A stretch of DNA of 10,682 nucleotides, taken from the NCBI GenBank assembly GCA_035701665.1, contig DASSRQ010000097.1:1-10682 (forward strand), given 5' to 3'. This DNA is from DASSRQ01 sp035701665 (GTDB taxonomy: Bacteria; Vulcanimicrobiota; Vulcanimicrobiia; Vulcanimicrobiales; Vulcanimicrobiaceae). This document shows, one piece after another, positions 1 to 4,400 of the stretch. The position numbers and the translations under genes were made by a program. Under the pieces are notes generated by a model. It made no database searches. It was not told the origin of the DNA and saw nothing but the letters and a program-made list of their open reading frames with translations. Every line of letters starts with the position of its first letter. The stretch's first letter is position 1.

Positions 1-695
1 GTCGGCAGATTGAAAATATGCGCGACGCTGATCGCCGTTCCGTTGACGGCAAACTGGGCGATGGCATCTTCGGGCGCGGTCGAGTTTTCCGTACGCAGAA
101 TGCCCCAGACGGCGTTATTGGGGCCGTTGACGAGCGCGATGACTCCCTGCGTAGCGGAGTCGAACGACTGCTGTGCCGATGTGCGGATCTCGCCGCCGCC
201 ATCGTACGTCAATCCGCCCACCCACAGCGTATTATTCGCTGTGACGAGCATCGCCGTGGGTTCGTCGACGAAAGGTCCGCAAAGCGTTGGCGAGCCGGCT
301 CCGCACTCCACTTGCACTTGCGGCGCCGCATTATTTCCGAAGTACGAGCTCAGCCAGTACACCGCATTTTGCGGCGAAACGTAGACGCCGTAGACGCCGT
401 CCCCGCTCGAGTAACCGTTCTCGCCGGGCGCCGGCGATGTTTGCGTCAGGGTGCCCGACGCATAGCGGTACAGATTCGAGCCTGTCCCGGACGAACCAAA
501 CCCGAAATACGCCGAAGTGGAATCGGCGCCGACATAAAGCGGCGTCTCGGGAACCGGAATCTCGACGACGCTTACCGGGTGGCCTGCGCCGCCGGACGAA
601 CCCGGGGGAGCCGGGACCACCGTTGTCGCCGCATTCGACGCGCCGCAGGCGGTAAATAAAAGAGAAGCAGCGCACACCACCCAGGCACGGTTCAT
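1..695 (-). CDS. Predicted lipoprotein with beta-propeller-like repeats (partial, C-terminus beyond window)
   Basis: The reading frame is open from an ATG at 695 down to the left edge (231 codons, no stop), so only the N-terminal part is visible. The protein starts MNRAWVVCAASLLFTACG: a short basic n-region, a hydrophobic core and a lipobox-like F-T-A-C. This predicts cleavage before Cys17 and lipid anchoring. A low-complexity Ala/Pro/Gly/Ser linker follows. Next come repeated units of the kind ...V-x-P-x-N-A-V-Y-W-L..., ...V-T-A-N-N-T-L-W-V-G-G... and ...N-G-P-N-N-A-V-W-G-I..., spaced about 45-50 residues apart. They resemble the GPDGNLWFTE-type blades of virginiamycin-B-lyase-like and NHL-like beta-propellers, but no lyase catalytic residues can be assigned. 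The likely place is the cell envelope and the role is unknown. The gene lies downstream of the tRNA-Ser terminator and appears to be its own transcription unit. The start is well supported by the signal peptide; the propeller call is inference. Confidence 0.72.
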   Translation of the reverse strand, partial: MNRAWVVCAASLLFTACGASNAATTVVPAPPGSSGGAGHPVSVVEIPVPETPLYVGADSTSAYFGFGSSGTGSNLYRYASGTLTQTSPAPGENGYSSGDGVYGVYVSPQNAVYWLSSYFGNNAAPQVQVECGAGSPTLCGPFVDEPTAMLVTANNTLWVGGLTYDGGGEIRTSAQQSFDSATQGVIALVNGPNNAVWGILRTENSTAPEDAIAQFAVNGTAISVAHIFNLP

Positions 696-735
696 GCATT
701 TATTGTTCCCACGGATCAAACACGGTTGGCTGCAC

Positions 736-775
736 AAAAACGAAAGAACGCCGGTGCCGGCGTTCTTTTCGTTTT
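736..775 (-). terminator. Rho-independent terminator of the tRNA-Ser transcript
   Basis: The arms 736-754 and 757-775 are complementary, apart from one extra T in the right arm, around a 2-nt TG centre. The GC-rich core (GAACGCCGG / CCGGCGTTC) is flanked by A/T tracts. Read on the minus strand, the stem ends in a run of five T, 5 nt beyond the tRNA discriminator base. Because A-tract and T-tract pair, it could work in both directions, but only the minus-strand tRNA obviously needs it. Confidence 0.8.
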
Positions 776-779
776 CATT

Positions 780-866
780 CGGAGAGGGGGAGATTCGAAC
801 TCCCGAGACCCGTGAAGGTCTGCTCGCTTTCCAAGCGAGTGCATTCGACCACTCTGCCACCTCTCC
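780..866 (-). tRNA. tRNA-Ser (anticodon GGA)
   Basis: On the minus strand the 7-bp acceptor stem GGAGAGG/CCTCTCC closes the molecule. The anticodon stem CTCGC/GCGAG surrounds the loop TTGGAAA, giving anticodon GGA, which reads UCC and UCU. A long variable arm (AGACC-TTCAC-GGGTCT) is the class II tRNA signature expected for serine. The T-arm GGGAG-TTCGAAT-CTCCC is perfect. The discriminator is G (position 780), as in bacterial tRNA-Ser. CCA is not encoded: the following bases are AAT, so a CCA-adding enzyme must finish the 3' end. The total is 87 nt. A terminator follows at 736-775, and a hairpin overlaps the first two nucleotides of the mature 5' end (865-889). Confidence 0.97.
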
Positions 867-889
867 AAAAATCGCAAAGCGATTTTTGG
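865..889. terminator. Perfect hairpin abutting the tRNA 5' end; probable terminator of the upstream EAL gene
   Basis: This is a perfect 11-bp inverted repeat (865-875 and 879-889) with an AAA/TTT loop; each arm is CCAAAAATCGC or its complement. On the minus strand it reads as a stem with a U-run in its 3' arm, as in bidirectional intrinsic terminators. It lies about 85 nt after the stop of the EAL gene. It overlaps the first two nucleotides (GG) of the tRNA, so a transcript crossing it would have to choose between this hairpin and the last pairs of the acceptor stem. A terminator is the simplest reading; a processing or leader element for the pre-tRNA is the alternative. Confidence 0.55.
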
Positions 890-899
890 AGTCATTTGA

Positions 900-914
900 C
901 CGGCGCTCCGCCGG
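900..914. repeat. Small perfect palindrome, CCGGCG arms
   Basis: CCGGCG and CGCCGG flank a 3-nt spacer in the gap between the EAL gene and tRNA-Ser. There is no T-run beside it, so it is not a classical terminator alone. It could stabilise the 3' end of the EAL mRNA or be a protein site. GC-rich 6-bp palindromes also arise by chance in such DNA. Confidence 0.4.
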
Positions 915-934
915 GCTCCCCGTTTGGACTCGGT

Positions 935-949
935 GCAGCATCCTGCTGC
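935..949. repeat. Small perfect palindrome, GCAGCA arms
   Basis: GCAGCA and TGCTGC flank a 3-nt spacer, 26-40 nt past the EAL stop codon. Together with the palindromes at 900-914 and 865-889 it forms a series of three stem-loops in the 3' region of the EAL transcript. Its function is unknown. Confidence 0.4.
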
Positions 950-974
950 GCTGGTGTTTTGGGGCCGACCTGAG

Positions 975-1787
975 TTAGGCGTGGAGCGTTGAAATGCCTT
1001 GAAGTCCCGCGTCTTGCCGCGCCAGCATATCTTCGAGGTCGCTGGCGGGCAGCGGCCGGCCGAAAAGGTAGCCTTGTGCGAACTGCGCGCCGCAGTCCCG
1101 CAAAAAGTGCCACTGCGGTTCGGTCTCGACGCCTTCGGCAATTACGCGCAGCCCGAGCGCATGCGACATCGCGATGATCGCGGAGACGATTGCAAGGTCG
1201 TTCGCGTCTTCCGGAATGTCGCGCACGAACGATTTGTCGATCTTGAGCGTGTCGATTGGAAAGCGCTTTAAATACGCGAGCGACGAGTATCCGGTACCGA
1301 AATCGTCGAGCGCCAATCCGACGCCCATCGATTTGAGCTGCCGCATAACGCCGATGCTGTCTTCGGCACTCTGCATTGCAACGGTTTCCGTTATCTCGAA
1401 ATCGAGAAGTTGCGGATTGAAGTTGCTCGCGCGCAGCGTATCTTCGACTTGTTTGACCAAGTTGAAGTGCAGAAACTGACGGGCGGACAGATTGATGGAA
1501 AGCCGCAAGCGCCGGTGAAACAACTGCTGCCAGCGGCGGACTTGTTCGGCCGCGGTGCGCAGCACCCACTCGCCGAGTTGAATGATGAATCCCGACGTCT
1601 CCGCCTGTGCGATGAACGTTTCGGTATTAGTGAACGTCTGGTCGCGCTGCGGCCAGCGGCAGAGCGCTTCGACACACACGATCTCGCCGGTCGTGACGCT
1701 CACGATCGGCTGATAGAAAAGCTGAAATTCGCCATAGCTTAAAGCGTTGGCGAGACGTTGGTGCATGGGCACCAGGCGGTAGCTCAC
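975..1787 (-). CDS. Stand-alone EAL-domain protein, probable c-di-GMP phosphodiesterase
   Basis: The protein is 270 aa, almost exactly one EAL domain (residues about 10-250). EAL enzymes hydrolyse cyclic di-GMP to pGpA. The conserved catalytic and metal-binding motifs are all visible: E40-A-L, N99 in INLSARQF, E131 in EITET, D161-D162 in DDFGTGYSSL, K182 in KIDKSF, E218 in AEGVE and Q238 in QGY. Activity is therefore expected. There is no GGDEF, sensor or membrane segment. The first residues (RLANAL..GEFQLFYQPIV) look like the linker that joins GGDEF to EAL in composite proteins, so the gene may descend from one. The GTG at 1787 is used as start, although ATG at 1766 would keep the whole domain; neither has a strong ribosome-binding site. 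The gene follows the class II aldolase by 36 nt on the same strand and is probably co-transcribed. Palindromes and a hairpin terminator follow it. Confidence 0.92.
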   Translation of the reverse strand: MSYRLVPMHQRLANALSYGEFQLFYQPIVSVTTGEIVCVEALCRWPQRDQTFTNTETFIAQAETSGFIIQLGEWVLRTAAEQVRRWQQLFHRRLRLSINLSARQFLHFNLVKQVEDTLRASNFNPQLLDFEITETVAMQSAEDSIGVMRQLKSMGVGLALDDFGTGYSSLAYLKRFPIDTLKIDKSFVRDIPEDANDLAIVSAIIAMSHALGLRVIAEGVETEPQWHFLRDCGAQFAQGYLFGRPLPASDLEDMLARQDAGLQGISTLHA

Positions 1788-1823
1788 AGCCTGGGGGTAG
1801 TTAGGCGCGCTTGCTCGCTCGGC

Positions 1824-2396
1824 CTACTGTGGAAGAAGAAATTTCGTGAAAAAGGCGACCCGCGCGGCTTCTTCGGCCAAATCGCTGAGCAAAAAGGCCC
1901 GTTCGAGTGTCTGGGCCAGGACACTTAAGCCGTGGCGCTCCATGACGATCGTGTCGAACGAGCCCGCCGCCTCGGCCACCACGTCGGCCAGTTCGGTAGT
2001 GCCGGGCGGCCGGTACGGCGTCCACGTTACCGGTCCCAACGTCTCGCGCGCCCCAACCGTGTCTTGTTCGAACACCCGTCCCATCTTCGACCAAACGACG
2101 CAGAATGTCGGGTGCGTGTGAATCACGCACGAGATGTCGCGGCGCGTACGGTAACAAGCGACGTGCAGCGGCAGTTCGCTCGTCGGTGTGCCGCCGTCGA
2201 GCGCGGTTCCGTTCGCGTCGGTGTGTACTAATTCGTGCGGCGCAAGATCGCGCAAACTGCGCGAGGCAGGCGTAACGAGCAGCGTCCCGTCTTGAAGCCG
2301 GGCGCTCAAGTTTCCGCTGCTGCCGGTAACGAGCCGGCGGTCCCAGAGTTCGCGGCCGTAACGCGCGAGTTCTTCGCGCGTCTGCGTTTCGGTCAA
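1824..2396 (-). CDS. Class II aldolase/adducin family protein (fuculose-phosphate aldolase-like)
   Basis: The protein is 190 aa, somewhat shorter than the roughly 215 aa of FucA-type class II aldolases, but a full domain. Family members cleave sugar phosphates to dihydroxyacetone phosphate or a related ketone plus an aldehyde, using a divalent zinc-like metal. Seen: the phosphate-binding G-S-S-G-N-L-S-A-R (25-33), T-P-A-S (42-45, usually TPSG), the probable catalytic Glu74 in SELPLH, the metal ligands H93 and H95 in HTHP, and a third ligand H155 in ERHG. The active site looks intact, but the substrate cannot be read. The start is a TTG whose T-T-G-A overlaps the TGA stop of the aldehyde-dehydrogenase-like gene by 4 nt, implying translational coupling. 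Pairing an aldolase with an aldehyde-oxidising-enzyme relative suggests carbohydrate or aldehyde metabolism. The partner itself appears non-catalytic. Confidence 0.88.
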   Translation of the reverse strand: MTETQTREELARYGRELWDRRLVTGSSGNLSARLQDGTLLVTPASRSLRDLAPHELVHTDANGTALDGGTPTSELPLHVACYRTRRDISCVIHTHPTFCVVWSKMGRVFEQDTVGARETLGPVTWTPYRPPGTTELADVVAEAAGSFDTIVMERHGLSVLAQTLERAFLLSDLAEEAARVAFFTKFLLPQ

Positions 2397-3217
2397 ACGC
2401 CCGCCGGATGCCAGATCGTCTTGATCTCGCAGTACGCAGCGATCTCGTCCAGGCTTTGCACCGACGGATCGACCACGCGCATCCGCTTGACGTTTTCCGC
2501 ACCGAGTTCTTGGAGCTGCGCGGTCAATTCGTTTGCGGGAAATCCCATGGCATTGACGTCCATGTGTTTGGCCATGACCGGCGCAAGTTCGCCGCGCAGT
2601 CCGGTGATGATGTTCACCACACCTGCGGGAAGATCGCTCGTTGCAACGGCCTCGGCAAAAACCATCGCCGTGCGCGGCTCTTTTTCCGAAGCGACGATAA
2701 CCACGGCATTACCGGAAACGATGGCCGGCAGAATCATCGAAACGAGCCCAAGCAGCCCGGGCTCGTCCGGCGCCAGCAGCGCGACCACGCCGGTCGGTTC
2801 GGCCGTCGAAAAGTTGAAGTGCGGTCCGCCAACCGGATTGCGGGTCGAAAGCAGCGCGCTGAATTTGTCGGCCCAGCCGGCGTACCAAACCACGCGGTCG
2901 ATGGCCGCGTCGACTTCACCGGCGTCGTCGGTGAGCTCGACGAACTCCGAGCGGCGCGCTTCCATCATCTCGGCGAGGCGGTACAGCACCAGGCCGCGGT
3001 TGCCCGGCGCGGCGCTTTTCCACTTCCCGTGGGCGGCGCGGGCGGCGACGACGGCGTCCCGGACATCTTTGCGCGAGCCGCGGGCGATGTTGGCGCCGAA
3101 CTCGCGGCCGTTCCACATCGGGTCGCTGCGCCCGGACTCCGAGCGCACGAATGCGCCGTTGATGAACAACTTGTACATTTTCCGGATCGCCAGCCGGTCG
3201 CGTTCGCCTTTAGCCAC
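2393..3217 (-). CDS. Truncated aldehyde-dehydrogenase-like protein lacking the catalytic domain
   Basis: The protein is 274 aa against about 480-500 for a working aldehyde dehydrogenase. It aligns with the N-terminal, NAD-binding half: YKLFINGAFVRSESGR at the start, A-x-R-x-S-R-K-D-V-R-D-A-V-x-A-A-R, W-Y-A-G-W-A-D-K, E-P-T-G-V-V, L-P-A-I-V-S-G-N, S-D-L-P-A-G-V-V-N. The usual P-W-N is A-P-D-E, and the lysine of the K-P-S-E motif is replaced (V-A-S-E). The E-L-G-G-K glutamate and the catalytic cysteine region are absent, so dehydrogenase activity is not expected. From memory, a similar short paralogue, ending in a K-T-V-W-H-P-like tail (here K-T-I-W-H-P-A-G-V), sits beside deoC and a full-length aldehyde dehydrogenase in actinobacteria. 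The truncation is therefore probably ancient and functional, not decay. GTG at 3217 was chosen because R-x-x-I-R-K before Y-K-L-F seems conserved in that family; ATG at 3178 is the alternative. It is the first gene of its operon. Confidence 0.82.
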   Translation of the reverse strand: MAKGERDRLAIRKMYKLFINGAFVRSESGRSDPMWNGREFGANIARGSRKDVRDAVVAARAAHGKWKSAAPGNRGLVLYRLAEMMEARRSEFVELTDDAGEVDAAIDRVVWYAGWADKFSALLSTRNPVGGPHFNFSTAEPTGVVALLAPDEPGLLGLVSMILPAIVSGNAVVIVASEKEPRTAMVFAEAVATSDLPAGVVNIITGLRGELAPVMAKHMDVNAMGFPANELTAQLQELGAENVKRMRVVDPSVQSLDEIAAYCEIKTIWHPAGV

Positions 3218-3279
3218 GATGCCGACCTACGACGTGCCGGGAACGTGCGCCTGCGGCGGTGCGTGGGTAAAGGGGCGGC
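3218..3279. promoter_or_regulatory. Divergent intergenic region between the ALDH-like and ferritin-like genes
   Basis: This 62-nt gap separates two oppositely directed operons, so promoters for both should lie here or extend into the coding ends. A good ribosome-binding site, AAAGGGG (3269-3275), precedes the ferritin-like ATG at 3280. I see no convincing -35/-10 pair, and no Fur-like or other operator palindrome. Confidence 0.5.
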
Positions 3280-3822
3280 ATGACTACGCAAACGCCGTTT
3301 CTTTCTGACGTTCAAGAACTGCGCCGCCGCGCGCGCGAAAACATGATGCGCGGCTCGGTGACCAGCGACTATAAGGGCGACCTTAAACAGGCCGTCGACA
3401 TTCTCAATCAGGCGCTGGCGACGGAACTGGTTTGCGTGCTCAGATACAAACGCCACTATTACATGTCGCACGGCATCTACAAAGACGCCGTCGCCCAAGA
3501 GTTTCTGCAGCACGCGAACGAAGAGCAGGGGCACGCCGATCAGATCGCCGAGCGCATCACACAGCTTGGCGGGGAGCCCGACTTCAATCCCGAGGGCTTA
3601 ACCTCGCGAAGCCATTCGGAGTACAAGGCCGGCGGCGATATGGTCGACATGATCAAAGAAAATCTTGTCGCCGAACGCGTCGCAATCGAGTCGTACCGCG
3701 AGATGGTGCGCTTCTTCGGCGACAACGACCCGACCACGCGCCGTATGCTCGAGGGCATACTCGCGGTGGAAGAAGAACACGCCAACGATATGGTCGATCT
3801 CCTGGAACAGCACGAACGGTAG
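3280..3822 (+). CDS. Ferritin-like di-iron protein (bacterioferritin-related, non-haem)
   Basis: The 180-aa protein is predicted to be a four-helix bundle. Candidate di-iron ligands follow the ferritin pattern: E49 (helix A), E82-x-x-H85 (helix B, 33 residues later as in bacterioferritin), E132 (helix C) and E164-x-x-H167 (helix D, in E-E-E-H). The family stores iron or consumes peroxide and oxygen at the di-iron site. In bacterioferritin the haem ligand is a Met beside the helix B glutamate; here that place is Gln83 (E-Q-G-H), so haem binding is not predicted. There is an extra B-C loop of about 7 residues relative to bacterioferritin (P100-Y115) and an N-terminal extension of about 30 residues. 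The ATG is preceded by AAAGGGG. Its stop is embedded in the start region of the histidine phosphatase, so it is the first gene of a three-gene plus-strand operon. Whether it forms a 24-mer cage cannot be told. Confidence 0.88.
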   Translation: MTTQTPFLSDVQELRRRARENMMRGSVTSDYKGDLKQAVDILNQALATELVCVLRYKRHYYMSHGIYKDAVAQEFLQHANEEQGHADQIAERITQLGGEPDFNPEGLTSRSHSEYKAGGDMVDMIKENLVAERVAIESYREMVRFFGDNDPTTRRMLEGILAVEEEHANDMVDLLEQHER

Positions 3823-4400
3823 AGCTCGTCTTCGTCCGTCACGGTGCGACGGTCTGGAATGCCGGGCGCCGCTTTCAAGGGCAGACGGATGTTCCGCTAA
3901 GCGACGAGGGCCGCGCGCAGGCCGATGCATTAGCGCGCGGCTTTTCGGGCGAGCAGTTCGCACGGATCGTTTCAAGCGATCTTTCGCGTGCGCACGACAC
4001 GGCCGTGGCGATTGCTGCCGGCCGTCCCGTCGAGATCGATCCGCGCTGGCGCGAGTTCAACTTCGGCGAGTGGGAAGGCTTGCGCGTCGACGAAGTCGAT
4101 GCCGGCGTCAATGCGCGCGCGTATGCGCCGCCCGGCGGCGAGACGTTCGACGAGGTCTGCGCGCGCGTGCGCGATGCGCTCGATGCATTGCGAACGGTGC
4201 CGCGTTCGCTGGTGGTCACGCACGCAGGTCCGCTCCACGCGATGCTTGCGGTGCTGTTCGGAGAGACGCGCGTCCGATTCGAACCCGCGTCGATTACTAC
4301 CGTCCGCCTTGAAGCCGAGCGAGCACAGTTGATCGATTTGGGAATAACCGTGCGGCAGTATGCAGACAGAAAGCAGGCGGGCGGCCCCCGCAAAAGGTGA
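3819..4400 (+). CDS. Histidine phosphatase family protein (phosphoglycerate mutase/CobC-like), start uncertain
   Basis: About 193 aa of a one-domain histidine phosphatase. Counting from the GTA at 3819, the catalytic set is R7-H8-G9 (phospho-histidine H8), R57 in SSDLSRAHDTA, E79 in REFNFGEWEG and H135 in THAG. All are present, so phosphomonoesterase activity is expected. F-G-E-W-E-G is typical of the alpha-ribazole phosphatase/PhoE-like branch; the substrate is unknown. The start is odd: no ATG, GTG or TTG lies in frame near the first strand (V-E-L-V-F-V-R-H-G). The nearest upstream one, TTG at 3432, would add some 129 arginine-rich residues that are simply ferritin DNA read in another frame. 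The boundary given is GTA overlapping the ferritin TAG stop; it is a placeholder for a near-cognate start or a sequence error. The 3' end overlaps the ubiB start by 41 nt. Confidence 0.85.
   Translation, partial: VELVFVRHGATVWNAGRRFQGQTDVPLSDEGRAQADALARGFSGEQFARIVSSDLSRAHDTAVAIAAGRPVEIDPRWREFNFGEWEGLRVDEVDAGVNARAYAPPGGETFDEVCARVRDALDALRTVPRSLVVTHAGPLHAMLAVLFGETRVRFEPASITTVRLEAERAQLIDLGITVRQYADRKQAGGPRKR

Noticed and set aside
381..398. Two tandem 9-nt units considered as a repeat array
   Set aside because: Only two copies, inside the lipoprotein coding region and simply encoding V-Y-G-V-Y; not an array or CRISPR.
694..978. Plus-strand open frame containing G-E-G-E-I-R-T-P-E-T-R-E
   Set aside because: This is the well-known spurious peptide obtained by translating the complement of a tRNA-Ser gene. 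The region is tRNA-Ser on the minus strand.
716..1141. Minus-strand open frame containing R-W-Q-S-G-R-M-H-S-L-G
   Set aside because: It is a sense-strand translation of tRNA-Ser joined to an out-of-frame part of the EAL gene; there is no protein-like composition outside these.
2235..3308. 357-codon plus-strand open frame opposite the ALDH-like gene, including a short M-P-T-Y-D-V-P-G-T-C-A-C-G-G peptide starting at 3220
   Set aside because: The long frame is antisense shadow. The short CxCGG peptide was considered as a small metal-binding ORF, but its second half is the ferritin gene read out of frame and no ribosome-binding site precedes 3220.
3432..3818. N-terminal extension of the histidine phosphatase from TTG 3432
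   Set aside because: It would be about 129 residues of arginine-rich sequence fully inside the ferritin gene in another frame. The phosphatase fold begins at 3819.
3795..3822. Programmed -1 frameshift fusing the ferritin-like protein to the phosphatase
   Set aside because: The phosphatase frame is -1 relative to ferritin, but there is no slippery heptamer or downstream pseudoknot-like stem that I can see. Reinitiation or a sequence error is simpler.
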